Assembly (NCBI RefSeq): GCF_000423205.1
Contig: NZ_AUHN01000006.1
Location: 1-64,000 of the forward strand
Length of the DNA: 64,000 nucleotides
Direction of reading: 5' to 3'
From: Jonesia quinghaiensis DSM 15701
GTDB lineage: Bacteria > Actinomycetota > Actinomycetes > Actinomycetales > Cellulomonadaceae
Under the pieces are notes generated by a model that was given only the letters and a program-made list of their open reading frames with translations, did not search any database and was not told the origin of the DNA. Below, one piece after another: positions 53,048-62,771 of this stretch (the stretch's first letter is position 1; every line of letters begins with the position of its first letter). A program made the position numbers and the translations under genes.

Positions 53048-54016
53048 TCACAGCGGGGTATCTCCTTGGCACCAACAACTTTCTTGCGCTGACCATGGCA
53101 CCTCAACTACCCGCCGCGATGCGTTGAAAACATGCACCACATGGTGTGTCGTCGCTGGCTGCAAACCATCAAGGTAGCTCACAACGTCGTGAGCGGTTAT
53201 GGCACAAGCAATCCGCGATGTCGTCACAGACAACGCCGCGTCAGTGGCATCGTCATGCAAGCCGGCGTCGTGTGTAATGTTCCCACCTAAAGACTGGACG
53301 CAGCAGTCTAAACACCCGGTGACACCCGGAATGATGAGCGGCCCGATAGTGACTCCACGATCAGTTTCCCGCACAGGTATATGCGTTAGACCTTGAGCCC
53401 ACAACACTGCTGCAGACAACATGTCGATGTCTTGTCCGGCCTGGACAAGCGTGATGTCAGCAGGCGTATTCTCTCCACGAATCGTTGCGCGATGTTCCTG
53501 CCGGAGAAATTGAGCTGCACCGGCAGCACGGCTGAGCTGAGGCGGGAAAATCTTTGAGAGCGATTCTGCGTTGAGCGGCGGGCGAGGATCATCAATAATG
53601 AATTGCTCAACCCCCAACGTCCTGCATTCAGCGAGGATAGCCACCGTGAGGGGAGTGACTCCCCGGACTGCGATGACAGCGCGTTGCCGCTTGCGCTTGA
53701 GGGCAGGGTCGGGGTTACCACGATGAGCCAAGATGTCAGGGGGCGCAGGCGCTGAGTCACTGGCCAATGAACCGGGTGTGGTTAGGTGATGTGACACTGA
53801 ACCTAGTGTGAGGACCCCAGCATCATGAAGGGAAGCAATGATACTCCTGGCTTCATCTGGAGGTTCAATTCTCTGGTCGCCGGTAGCAAGATTCTGTAAC
53901 CACTGCTCTGTGGAATGATCAAGGCCATCAAAGGACAAAGCAGCGCCATTTTCTGTATAGAAGTGTGCTGTGCCATGAGTGGGGAAAGTCAGGGTCGCTT
54001 CGGGTGCAAGATGCAT
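53048..54016 (-). CDS. TOMM leader-peptide-binding / E1-like protein, orphan
   Basis: A 322-residue protein. The N-terminal ~80 residues look like a winged-helix peptide-binding (RRE-like) domain. A Rossmann-like ThiF/E1 core follows (QRAVIAVRGVTPLTVAILAECRTLG in part), then CLDCCVQSLGG, and a C-terminal CWC giving a possible Zn site of four cysteines. This is the cyclodehydratase/TOMM partner family found as a lone gene in many actinobacteria. No precursor peptide, YcaO or dehydrogenase is present nearby. It is divergent from the M48 peptidase-like gene. Confidence 0.72.
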   Translation of the reverse strand: MHLAPEATLTFPTHGTAHFYTENGAALSFDGLDHSTEQWLQNLATGDQRIEPPDEARSIIASLHDAGVLTLGSVSHHLTTPGSLASDSAPAPPDILAHRGNPDPALKRKRQRAVIAVRGVTPLTVAILAECRTLGVEQFIIDDPRPPLNAESLSKIFPPQLSRAAGAAQFLRQEHRATIRGENTPADITLVQAGQDIDMLSAAVLWAQGLTHIPVRETDRGVTIGPLIIPGVTGCLDCCVQSLGGNITHDAGLHDDATDAALSVTTSRIACAITAHDVVSYLDGLQPATTHHVVHVFNASRRVVEVPWSAQESCWCQGDTPL

Positions 54017-54145
54017 GTTCTAAGCCTGTCAGGCAGGCCGCGTAAGTCTGGAGTTATCCACAGGTCCGCAGTATTATGCGCGAGAGGTGAGTCCAACAGA
54101 GTTTCGTTGCTCACATTTCCCAGACTTTTTCGCTATGGTGTGAGT

Positions 54146-54733
54146 ATGTCAGAACGGGCTCGCCAGGCGCCCGCCAAGGTGGCGGGCTCACAGGTGAGCC
54201 CTGAACCCACTATGGATACTGCTGGGCGCGTCGAAGTGCGCCGGTCAGCACGCCGTAAATCGACGGTAAGCGCTTACCGAGAAGGAGACACCACCGTTGT
54301 CTCCATCCCCGCCCGATTCACCGCCCGCCAAGAGCGTGAATGGGTAACAAAGATGGTTGCCCGGCTCGACGACAAAGAAGCACGCCGCCGCCCCAGCGAT
54401 ACCGAACTCATGGCTCGTGCCCAGGAACTCAGTGCCCAATACCTTGACGGAAAAGCTCAACCAACGTCAGTTCGGTGGGTAGACAATCAAGAACGCCGTT
54501 GGGGATCTTGCACAATGCCAGAGGCCAGCATCAGGATCTCCCGAAGAGTGCGAGGCCTACCGGCGTGGGTGATCGACTACGTGCTGCTCCACGAACTCGG
54601 ACACATTATTGTCCCAACCCACGGCCCAGAATTTTGGGAACTCATGGCCAGATACCCGCGAACTGACAGAGCACAAGGCTTCCTAGAGGGGCTATCGTTT
54701 GCTCAGGACACAGCGCACTCACCAGACGAATAA
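54146..54733 (+). CDS. M48/YgjP-type (DUF45) metallopeptidase
   Basis: A 195-residue protein with RRWGSC near residues 118-122, HELGH (H149-E150-H153) and a third ligand in PTHGPEFW near residue 159. This WGSC...HELxH...HxxxFW layout is the YgjP/SprT-like zinc peptidase family (DUF45). The N-terminal ~40 residues are charged. Its substrate is unknown. ATG 54146 has a weak ribosome binding site. It is followed by a terminator shared with the DUF2342 gene. Confidence 0.87.
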   Translation: MSERARQAPAKVAGSQVSPEPTMDTAGRVEVRRSARRKSTVSAYREGDTTVVSIPARFTARQEREWVTKMVARLDDKEARRRPSDTELMARAQELSAQYLDGKAQPTSVRWVDNQERRWGSCTMPEASIRISRRVRGLPAWVIDYVLLHELGHIIVPTHGPEFWELMARYPRTDRAQGFLEGLSFAQDTAHSPDE

Positions 54734-54792
54734 CAACCAACGGAGCGTTCCTCACCGTGTGTAATGCGGTGAGGAACGCTCCGTTGGTTGTT
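54732..54792 (+). terminator. Long bidirectional terminator
   Basis: A perfect ~26-bp stem (54732-54757 with 54767-54792) with a 9-nt loop, the longest in the window. It lies at the stop codon of the M48-like gene and 14 nt from the convergent DUF2342 gene. Confidence 0.9.
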
Positions 54793-54806
54793 GTCGCATG
54801 GATTTG

Positions 54807-56348
54807 TTAACGATCTGATGGGCTTTCAGACGAGGGAGCGTCACCCTGATCATCATCAGGAGCATCATCGGAGTGAGAATCAGAAGAGGACTCGCCAGCG
54901 TTCCGCTCCGCTTCACTGAAAATCTCAGCTAACGCCGCATCAAGATCACTCATCGATTCACTGGTGTTCTCACGGCCCGATAAGAACCCTGCAGGGTCAT
55001 CAAGATCCACAGCAGTGGGTAGTAAGTCGGGGTGTTCCCACACGTTCTCACGCTCGTCCAACCCACGGTCACGGGTGATTGCAGCCCATAACGCTGCCGC
55101 ATCACGCAAACGCCGCGGGCGCAGTTCCAGCCCAATGAGCGCAGCGAAAGTTTGCTCAGCAGGCCCACCTGCCGCGCGCCTACGCCGGATCATCTCACTC
55201 AGTGCAATAGTTCCCGGCAGGTGAGGAAGAGCTGCCGCTGTGACAACCTCATCAACCCATCCTTCAATGAGTGCAAGAGTTGTTTCCAAACGGCCAAGGG
55301 TTTCCTGCTGCTCTGGTGTGGACTGAATGCTAAACACCCCAGAACCAAGAGCTTCCTGCAAAGCCTCAGTGTTCGTTGGATCAATATCCCGCATTGAACC
55401 TTCCAACGCATCCATATCAATCGTGATGCCACGCGCATAAGCATTGATCAGGCCATACACATGGGATTGCAACCACGGCACGTGAGCAAACAACCTAGCA
55501 TGCGCACTCTCACGCAACGCTAAGAACAAACGAACTTCATCAACTGGAACATCCAGTCCTTCAGCAAAATGCTCAATATTTGCAGGCAACAGCGCAGTCA
55601 CACGTTCAGACGTCAACGGAACACCGATATCGCCCGTACCAAAAACCTCACGAGACAACGTCCCTGCCGCAGTACCAACCTGCATACCAAACACCGCGGC
55701 ACCAATCTGATGCATCAACTTCTCCGGAGTGAAGCCACCTTCCCCCAACAAACCGCTCATCGAATCAGGCATCCCTGGAACTCCAGAGATTTGGAAAGCA
55801 ATCGGATCAGACTGGCCATCAGAGGTGTCCGGTAAAGAATCCTTCAAAATCTTCGCCAACGCATCGGCCACAGAACGTGCAATCGGCTCAGCAAGCGACT
55901 GCCACGCAGGTAGCGTCAACTCCACCCACTGAGAACGATCCAGGGCCTTCGCCTGGGACCCTGAGGGGCCAAACGACGTCGCAGCATCAAGCCATAACTC
56001 AGCAACACTCAACGCCTGCGTCACAGCCCGCTCCTGTGCGGGAACAATAGAGGGATCACCCTGGGAACGCGCAGCCTGCCGCGCAACATCATGGGCAACA
56101 TCAGAATTCACCGCGCCACCAGAAGAGTTCTCCAACATGCGGCGCACTTGATCAAGCAAAGGCGCCAACGCTGCTGGATCCTGCGGCAAACCGGACAACG
56201 GCATCGACGAGGGATCAATACCCCGCTCGCGCATCTCGCGAATAACATCATCAGCCTGATCGCCTAGGAAAGACCGTAACATCTCTTCCCACTGCGCCGA
56301 TGGATTGTCGTCGGGGGTGCCGGGATTTCCGGGAGGGTTAGAACTCAT
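54807..56348 (-). CDS. DUF2342 zinc-dependent metalloprotease-like protein
   Basis: A 513-residue protein of the DUF2342/F420-associated family. The core ALRESAHARLFAHVPWL is the family's conserved block (residues ~295-311). A Glu/Asp/Pro-rich beginning and a long acidic C-terminus (Asp, Glu, Ser) flank it. The family is called metalloprotease by weak similarity; the usual HExxH is not visible here. ATG 56348 has GGAG six nt upstream, better than 56378. It is divergent from the epimerase, and corresponds to Rv3195. Confidence 0.82.
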   Translation of the reverse strand: MSSNPPGNPGTPDDNPSAQWEEMLRSFLGDQADDVIREMRERGIDPSSMPLSGLPQDPAALAPLLDQVRRMLENSSGGAVNSDVAHDVARQAARSQGDPSIVPAQERAVTQALSVAELWLDAATSFGPSGSQAKALDRSQWVELTLPAWQSLAEPIARSVADALAKILKDSLPDTSDGQSDPIAFQISGVPGMPDSMSGLLGEGGFTPEKLMHQIGAAVFGMQVGTAAGTLSREVFGTGDIGVPLTSERVTALLPANIEHFAEGLDVPVDEVRLFLALRESAHARLFAHVPWLQSHVYGLINAYARGITIDMDALEGSMRDIDPTNTEALQEALGSGVFSIQSTPEQQETLGRLETTLALIEGWVDEVVTAAALPHLPGTIALSEMIRRRRAAGGPAEQTFAALIGLELRPRRLRDAAALWAAITRDRGLDERENVWEHPDLLPTAVDLDDPAGFLSGRENTSESMSDLDAALAEIFSEAERNAGESSSDSHSDDAPDDDQGDAPSSESPSDR

Positions 56349-56429
56349 GGGGTCTCCAAGGACGCAGATGACGGACAATGCCTAGACTTAACCGTAGCGA
56401 CTTTTCTTCACCAGCGGGGGGCCAACACG

Positions 56430-57551
56430 TTGCCTGACCAAACAGTTCACTCACAGCGCACGACTGACCACACTCATACGGTCATCGGCGTTGTCGGTGA
56501 TGCGCCAACCGCACGGGCCGTCCGCAACGCACTCAACGCCACCGCCATCGCAGAACACGTCATGACAGCCCACCGGTTCGCCGGATTCGATGCAGTGGTA
56601 GTCGCGGCATACTCCGCAGACTTCGGTACACGCCAACTCCGCGACGCCGAAACCCGAGCCCATGACCTGCGAGATCGCGCTTTCCGTGACGTTTACGACG
56701 CAGCTGTGTGCGGCGTCGAAAGAATCGTTATTTTGTCCTCAGCAATGATGTACGGCACGTCACTACACCACCCCAGTACGCCCCCAGACACAACCCGCCA
56801 CCCCGTACTGCCACCCCAACAACGCACAGACACTCGCTACGAAGACACCTCACCCATTGCCCCACCCGTCACCGGATTCGCCGGAGACATCGCGATATAC
56901 GAAGAAGCCTTCACCCAAGCATATGAATCACTGCCTCAGGGCATTGCGCGACCTCGGGTGACAATATTGCGCCCCGCAGCACTTGCCGGTGGTGACACAG
57001 ATACTTTGGTGACCCGCCACTTCGAAGCCCCTCGACTGCTGGTGATTAAAGGAGTGCCACGCCGCTGGCAGTTCTGCCACGTTGATGACCTCGCAGCGGC
57101 AGTCAGCGCTGCAGTAGAGCACCGCCTGGATGGAGCACTAACAGTCGGCGCTGTGACGCGAGATGCTCAGGGGCACCACCCCGATGAAGCAACCAGCAGC
57201 GACGTTGCGCGCCGCTCTGGACATCGGCTCATCGAATTATCTGAGGCTGCCGCATTTGGAACAGCAGAACGCCTCCACCGAGTTGGTGTGCTCCCGGCTC
57301 CCTCCAGTGATCTTTCCTTTGCGGTGTACCCGTGGGTTGTGTACCCGCAACGGCTTCTCGATGTTGGGTGGCGTCCGCGCTACACGACACTTGATTGCGT
57401 TGACACCATTACCGCTCAGGTGCGTGGCCGGTTGGGGGTGGGTGGTCGCCGGTTTGCCGGGCGAGATGCGGCTGCCTTGGGTGCAGCGGGAGCTGCTGTA
57501 GCAGCTTTGGCGACCGCTGCGATCTGGAAGCAAGCCAGAGGTGGACGGTAG
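56430..57551 (+). CDS. NAD-dependent epimerase/dehydratase family protein
   Basis: A 373-residue extended-SDR-like protein. IGVVGDAPTARAVRNAL replaces the usual GxxGxxG, and VERIVILSSAMMYG holds the Ser/Tyr region of the family; the Lys partner is not certain. The segment FCHVDDLAAAV is typical of epimerases that bind a sugar nucleotide. A C-terminal ~25-residue hydrophobic stretch (AALGAAGAAVAALATAAIW) may anchor it. The start is TTG 56430, with six G's 8 nt before. Substrate unknown. Confidence 0.75.
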   Translation: MPDQTVHSQRTTDHTHTVIGVVGDAPTARAVRNALNATAIAEHVMTAHRFAGFDAVVVAAYSADFGTRQLRDAETRAHDLRDRAFRDVYDAAVCGVERIVILSSAMMYGTSLHHPSTPPDTTRHPVLPPQQRTDTRYEDTSPIAPPVTGFAGDIAIYEEAFTQAYESLPQGIARPRVTILRPAALAGGDTDTLVTRHFEAPRLLVIKGVPRRWQFCHVDDLAAAVSAAVEHRLDGALTVGAVTRDAQGHHPDEATSSDVARRSGHRLIELSEAAAFGTAERLHRVGVLPAPSSDLSFAVYPWVVYPQRLLDVGWRPRYTTLDCVDTITAQVRGRLGVGGRRFAGRDAAALGAAGAAVAALATAAIWKQARGGR

Positions 57552-57629
57552 GCAGTAGGCGGGACATTGTGGGCAGGTATCTCGGTATGCGCACAGGAAA
57601 CACCCAGTCAGGTGGGATAGAACGGTGGG

Positions 57630-58706
57630 GTGAGTCAGAACCAGCCAGATGCCCGCCCCACCTCCCGCCGCAACGTCACGTTCGCTGTGTCCACACTGGT
57701 TACCGCCCTGCTGGTGGCGGCGTTGATGTGGGTGCCATCTCCCTACGTTGTGCGCACGCCCGGTCCGACAAAGGACGTGTTGGGTGAGGTGAACTCGCGC
57801 CCATTGATTTCGATTTCCGGTGAAGATACCTTCGACCCCAGTGGGGAGTTGCTCCTCACGACTGTCGGGGTTCAAGGTGGCCCCTCTGCTTCCGTCTCAT
57901 TTGCTCAGGTCATCCAAGGATGGCTAGACCCGAAACGGGCCGTCTATCCCGTGGAAACTGTGTACCCCCCTGAATCAACACAAGAGGAAATCGAGACAGT
58001 AAACACGGCCCTGATGGTCACCTCACAGGAGAACGCCACCTACGCCGCGCTGTCTCAATTAGGGTATTCAGTACCAACAACTCTTGCTATTCAAGAGGTT
58101 CTTGAAGAATCAGAAGCGACCGGTACTCTGCAGTCCGGTGATGTGTTGGTTTCCCTCAATGGCCAAGCAACTGACACCTATGAGTCATTGGTTGCTCAAC
58201 TTGATGCAATGGCTGGTGGGGATGAGGTTGACGTTGTTGTGGAGCGAGACGGTGAGCTTGTCTCTGCTCGTTTCCCAACCATTGCCTCGAGCACCTCTGA
58301 GGGCGCCCGCCTTGGCCTGACGCTTGACATCACCTTTGATTTTCCCGTGGATGTAGACATTGAGATTGACAACATTGGTGGTCCCAGCGCAGGAATGATC
58401 TTCGCGCTGGGGATCATGGACATGATGACGTCAGAAGATGAGCTCAACGGAGAGAAAATTGCGGGCACGGGCACGATGGACACAACCGGTCAGGTTGGGG
58501 CCATCGGGGGAATCAGGCAAAAACTGAACGGCGCAGTACGCGATGGAGCGTCCTACTTTTTAGCCCCTGCCAGCAACTGCGAAGAGGTTGTGGGGTACAT
58601 CCCTGAAGGGCTGGACGTCATTGCTGTCGACACCCTTAGTAGTGCGTGGGACGCAGTCCAAGCTATCGGCGCCGGTGACACCTCTGAATTAACTCGATGC
58701 CAATAA
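57630..58706 (+). CDS. PDZ-domain Lon-type protease (YlbL-like)
   Basis: A 358-residue membrane-anchored serine protease. A signal anchor at ~18-35 is followed by an extracytoplasmic PDZ domain (~135-215; GTLQSGDVLVSLNG). The Lon-fold C-terminal domain has the catalytic Ser in GGPSAG (S253) and the Lys in GGIRQKLNGA (K298), the Ser-Lys dyad. It is the counterpart of Rv3194c and shares the neighbourhood of UPF0182. Likely processes envelope proteins. GTG 57630 is the start. Confidence 0.9.
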   Translation: MSQNQPDARPTSRRNVTFAVSTLVTALLVAALMWVPSPYVVRTPGPTKDVLGEVNSRPLISISGEDTFDPSGELLLTTVGVQGGPSASVSFAQVIQGWLDPKRAVYPVETVYPPESTQEEIETVNTALMVTSQENATYAALSQLGYSVPTTLAIQEVLEESEATGTLQSGDVLVSLNGQATDTYESLVAQLDAMAGGDEVDVVVERDGELVSARFPTIASSTSEGARLGLTLDITFDFPVDVDIEIDNIGGPSAGMIFALGIMDMMTSEDELNGEKIAGTGTMDTTGQVGAIGGIRQKLNGAVRDGASYFLAPASNCEEVVGYIPEGLDVIAVDTLSSAWDAVQAIGAGDTSELTRCQ

Positions 58707-58707
58707 A

Positions 58708-58738
58708 GATGGCCCAGTGTTGGTAACACCAGGCCATC
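58708..58738 (+). terminator. Hairpin between convergent genes
   Basis: GATGGCC (58708-58714) pairs with GGCCATC (58732-58738), and an inner GTGTT/AACAC stem extends it. It lies 2 nt after the PDZ-Lon stop and is a probable bidirectional terminator. Confidence 0.65.
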
Positions 58739-58765
58739 GAAGGTCGCTGCGATATGGGTAACGCA

Positions 58766-59338
58766 CTACACCACGACATCTGCCAGTGTTGATCTCACTG
58801 CATCAACGAGTCCTGGAACCAGAGTTGGCCCATGCGCCACGTCAAGGTCATCGTCATTATCACGAGTGCGGATCGCACACCAGGACGGACCAGAGCGCAA
58901 AGCGCCTACCGCCATTCGCACATCCTGTCGTTCTGGGTGGGACGTAATGTAGGCAAGCGCAGCGGTGGGATCTTCAGGGATCTCCTCCTCAGCAGTCGGA
59001 GGGAGAATGAACCGTTCGGTGACTACTGCGCAACCAGCGACAGTCGGTGGGAAAACAATCGAACCGAGAAGTTCCTCTAACGAATCCACTGCGGGAAGGT
59101 TCTCCTGTTCCACCGAGGTGAGATGGTGAGGGTCACGAGCCGCAGCGTCGAGCGCCGATTGGGGGAGTTGGGATGCCACGTCAGGGTCAGCGGCGATGGC
59201 ATCACGTGTTGAAATTAACGCAAAAAGACGGATGTCACCGTCCCATCCAGCGCGAGCAACATGTCGTTCGATCTCCGACACAGCATCAGCAAGTGCGGCA
59301 ACGTCTGCAGGCAGGTCAGAGGCATGGGGGCGATTCAT
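58766..59338 (-). CDS. PPA1309 family protein
   Basis: A 190-residue protein with no membrane segment. DGDIRLFALISTRDAIAADPDVASQLP, TSVEQENLP, FPPTVAGCAVVTER and EDPTAALAYITSHPERQDVRM (partly quoted) fit the PPA1309 family, an actinobacterial protein of unknown function that lies by the UPF0182/PDZ pair. It is divergent from UPF0182. No ligand or active site is visible. Confidence 0.82.
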   Translation of the reverse strand: MNRPHASDLPADVAALADAVSEIERHVARAGWDGDIRLFALISTRDAIAADPDVASQLPQSALDAAARDPHHLTSVEQENLPAVDSLEELLGSIVFPPTVAGCAVVTERFILPPTAEEEIPEDPTAALAYITSHPERQDVRMAVGALRSGPSWCAIRTRDNDDDLDVAHGPTLVPGLVDAVRSTLADVVV

Positions 59339-59406
59339 AGAACAAGGATGACATGGCGCGAAGAAGTTCGCGTCCTCCGCGCGTCTGACATCTGTGAAGG
59401 ATCTGT

Positions 59407-59433
59407 GGGAACCTTTAAGACATGGTCAGAGTT
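59407..59433 (+). promoter_or_regulatory. Candidate SigR/SigH-type promoter of UPF0182
   Basis: GGGAAC (59407-59412) and GTT (59431-59433), 18 nt apart, match the ECF pattern GGGAAT-N18-GTT of thiol-stress sigma factors. The CDS starts ~52 nt later. Short motifs arise by chance, so this is only a lead. Confidence 0.4.
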
Positions 59434-59492
59434 GATCTCTGTGAAGACAATCATCTGACGGTCCACGGATCATCAAGGAGCGAGGAAGCACT

Positions 59493-62400
59493 GTGGCATT
59501 TGCCGCCCAACCACGCAAACAAGCCCCCAAGTCGTCGAGAAAAATAAATCCGCTAGCGGTCACGATCACTGCGGCTGGTGTCCTCATCGCCGCAATTTTC
59601 CTTGCCGCTCAATACTGGACTGAGGTTCTCTGGTTCCAGTCGCTGGGTTATCAGCAAATCCTGTTCACAGAGTGGGGCACTCGTATTGTGCTGTTCTCTA
59701 TTGGGTTCACGTTGATGTCCCTGCCGGTGTATCTTTCCCTATTCTTGGCGTACCGCAATAGGCCCATCTACGCACCATCGACACCTGAGCAGGCGACTCT
59801 CGATCAATATCGAGAGGCCATCGAACCGCTACGCAAAGTTGTGATGGTCGGCGCGCCATTGGCCATCGGGTTCTTTGCCGGGTTAGCGTTCCAAGCGCAA
59901 TGGGACACAGTGCAACTGTGGCTCAATGCCAGCGACTTTGGAGTTACGGACCCAGAGTTCTTCCGTGACTACTCGTTCTACGTCTTTACACTGCCTGTGC
60001 TTCGTTTCCTCGCCAACTTCCTCATGGCAATTTTTATTGTCAGCGGAATCGGCGCACTCCTGACTCACTACCTTTACGGTGGAGTGACCTTAGGCATGGA
60101 GGGGCGCTCCTCGAGCGCCACGAAGACAGCACGCATCCAACTGTCACTCATTGCAGCTGGTGTCGTCTTAGTGATGGGCGTGAACTACTGGTTGGACCGC
60201 TACAGTGTTCTCCTGAAATCGGGAGACCGTTTTGATGGGGCAACCTACGCGGATGTCAACGCTGTCGTCCCGGCAAAAGCCATCATGGCCGGGGTCGCAG
60301 TCCTTGTGGCACTCATGTTTATCTTGACAGCTATTCGAGGCAACTGGCGGCTCCCCGCTACCGGTGTGGGCCTGATGATTGTCTCTGCTGTTGCTATTGG
60401 AACGGTGTACCCCTCAATAATTGACCGGTTCCAAGTAGACCCCAACCGGCAGCAATTAGAGTCACCATTTATTCAACGCAACATTGACGCTACGCGCTTT
60501 GCATTCGGCCTCGATAACATCGAAGTAGAACCCTACGAGGCGAAACAAGTGGCGGAAACTAATGCACTCCGTGAAGATGCTGACACCACAGCGTCAATTC
60601 GTCTTCTTGACCCCACGATTGTTAGCCCTTCGTTCAGGCAGTTGCAGCAGCAGCGTGGGTACTACGCTTTCTCCGAAAATCTGTCTGTAGACCGCTATGA
60701 CATCGACGGGGAAAGCCGGGACACCGTTATCGCAGTGCGTGAACTTGACCTTCGAGGTCTGAGCGACAACCAACGAAACTGGGTCAACGACCACACGGTC
60801 TACACGCACGGGTATGGAATTGTTGCTGCCTACGGTAACCAGATTGGTAACGACGGGCGCCCGGCATTCTTTGAGGGGTCTATCCCCACTGAAGGTGCCC
60901 TGACAGACATGAATGATGAGCCATACGAACCGCGCATCTACTTCAGCCCACAAGCACCTGAATACTCCATTGTGGGAGCTGAAGAAGGCGCGCAACCTCG
61001 CGAACTTGACTACCCCACAGATGACGGCACGGGGCAAGTGAACTACACCTTCCCCACAAGTGAAACAACAGTTGGCCCATCAGTGGGTAATCTGTGGAAC
61101 AAATTGCTTTACGCGATTCGGTTCCAAGCTGAGCAAATTGTGCTGTCAGACTTGGTCAATGAAGAGTCACAGATCATTTATGAACGTGACCCGGCAGACC
61201 GTGTCAAAAAAGTAGCGCCCTTCCTCACCCTAGATAACCGCGTCTACCCTGCAGTGGTCGATGGTCGCGTTGTGTGGATCTTGGACGGTTACACCACAAG
61301 CAACGACTTGCCATACTCCACCTCGGAGGCATTGGACGAGGCCACAGCAACAGCAGTGGGCGGCGGAGTGCAAGCACTGCTCCCACAAGAGGTCAACTAC
61401 ATTCGTAACTCTGTGAAAGTCACTGTTGATGCATACAGCGGTGAAGTCACCTTGTACGAATGGGACACACAAGACCCCATTCTCAAGGCGTGGCAGAACG
61501 TTTTCCCTGACACGATCAAGCCAATCGATGACATCTCATCGGATCTGATGAGCCACATTCGATACCCAGAAGACCTGTTCAAGGTGCAGCGGACGCTACT
61601 AACCCGCTACCACGTGGACACAGCAGAAGAGTTCTTCTCTGGTCAAGACTTCTGGCGAGTACCTGAGGACCCATCAGCAGCGCAAGCCGTCGACGGCTTG
61701 CGCCCCGCGCAACCTCCGTACTACTTGACCTTGCAAATGCCAGGTCAGCAGGAGTCTGCGTTCTCATTGTCTACCTCCTTTATCGCAGGTGGCACCAATG
61801 ACAGAAACGTTCTCACGGGTTACCTTGCAGCAAATGCCGAAGCGGGGAACGTTGCCGGGAAACCAAACGAGGACTTCGGGAAACTCAGGCTCCTTGAGCT
61901 ACCGCGTGGATCGATTGTTCCTGGTCCAGGACAGGTGCAAAACAACTTCTCCTCAGACTCTGGGATCGCCCAGCAACTCACGTTGCTGAAAAACAACCAG
62001 ACTGATGTCGTGAACGGTAACCTGCTCACGCTCCCTGTTGGAGGTGGGTTGCTTTACGTGCAACCGGTCTATGTCCAAGCAGCATCTGGTACACAGTTCC
62101 CGCTTTTGCGTAAGGTGCTTGTTTCCTTCGGTGACAGGGTAGAAATTGCTGACACTCTCGATGAAGCCTTGGACTCTGTCTTCGGTGGAGAGTCGGGTGC
62201 CACCGCCGGTGACGCTGAAGTAGCAGAAGACGACATCGACATCGATGATTCAGCCATTGATGAACCGGCTGCGCCAGGTGGCGCCGATGGTGACGGCGAT
62301 GGTGAGCAACCAGCAGAGCCAACGCAAGAACCAACGGATTCAACTCCAAGTGAGGAGCCAACGCAGGAGCCAACAGACGCGACACCGCCAGCCGGTGATG

Positions 62401-62567
62401 CAGACTTGCGTGCCCAACTGGATACAGCACTGCAAGACGCACGCAAAGCCATGGAGGACTCCCAAAAGGCTCTGACAGATGGTGACTTCGCTGCTTACGG
62501 TGAAGCCCAGGATCGCCTGCAAGACGCTGTTGAACGAGCGGTTGCTGCTGAAGATGCACTTGAGTAG
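59493..62567 (+). CDS. UPF0182 family large membrane protein
   Basis: A 1024-residue protein with about seven membrane helices in the first ~330 residues (YWTEVLWFQSLGYQQI is the family signature) and a large extracytoplasmic domain. The C-terminal tail (~900-970) is acidic with short repeats of EPTQEPTD, then a coiled helix rich in Ala, Asp and Gln. The function is unknown; the family is conserved across actinobacteria (Rv3193c). GTG 59493 has AAGGAG upstream. Confidence 0.92.
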   Translation: MAFAAQPRKQAPKSSRKINPLAVTITAAGVLIAAIFLAAQYWTEVLWFQSLGYQQILFTEWGTRIVLFSIGFTLMSLPVYLSLFLAYRNRPIYAPSTPEQATLDQYREAIEPLRKVVMVGAPLAIGFFAGLAFQAQWDTVQLWLNASDFGVTDPEFFRDYSFYVFTLPVLRFLANFLMAIFIVSGIGALLTHYLYGGVTLGMEGRSSSATKTARIQLSLIAAGVVLVMGVNYWLDRYSVLLKSGDRFDGATYADVNAVVPAKAIMAGVAVLVALMFILTAIRGNWRLPATGVGLMIVSAVAIGTVYPSIIDRFQVDPNRQQLESPFIQRNIDATRFAFGLDNIEVEPYEAKQVAETNALREDADTTASIRLLDPTIVSPSFRQLQQQRGYYAFSENLSVDRYDIDGESRDTVIAVRELDLRGLSDNQRNWVNDHTVYTHGYGIVAAYGNQIGNDGRPAFFEGSIPTEGALTDMNDEPYEPRIYFSPQAPEYSIVGAEEGAQPRELDYPTDDGTGQVNYTFPTSETTVGPSVGNLWNKLLYAIRFQAEQIVLSDLVNEESQIIYERDPADRVKKVAPFLTLDNRVYPAVVDGRVVWILDGYTTSNDLPYSTSEALDEATATAVGGGVQALLPQEVNYIRNSVKVTVDAYSGEVTLYEWDTQDPILKAWQNVFPDTIKPIDDISSDLMSHIRYPEDLFKVQRTLLTRYHVDTAEEFFSGQDFWRVPEDPSAAQAVDGLRPAQPPYYLTLQMPGQQESAFSLSTSFIAGGTNDRNVLTGYLAANAEAGNVAGKPNEDFGKLRLLELPRGSIVPGPGQVQNNFSSDSGIAQQLTLLKNNQTDVVNGNLLTLPVGGGLLYVQPVYVQAASGTQFPLLRKVLVSFGDRVEIADTLDEALDSVFGGESGATAGDAEVAEDDIDIDDSAIDEPAAPGGADGDGDGEQPAEPTQEPTDSTPSEEPTQEPTDATPPAGDADLRAQLDTALQDARKAMEDSQKALTDGDFAAYGEAQDRLQDAVERAVAAEDALE

Positions 62568-62595
62568 CACGCGCATCTGACTCACAAGGTCGATG

Positions 62596-62633
62596 AAGAG
62601 GGTGGTCACCGCACATGTGGTGACCACCCTCTT
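62596..62633 (+). terminator. Terminator after UPF0182
   Basis: A perfect 15-bp stem (62596-62610 with 62619-62633), 8-nt loop, ending in CTCTTT. Confidence 0.85.
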
Positions 62634-62771
62634 TGCCGTGGGCACACAAGGACACAGGGACGTCTGTCACCGTGAGGTGGTGGGAAAACACGTAGACTTC
62701 ACAGTGGAAAACACGACTTGCCTGACCATCGGGGCTCAGGTGATAACTCGACAGAAGTGGAACTGCATCAG

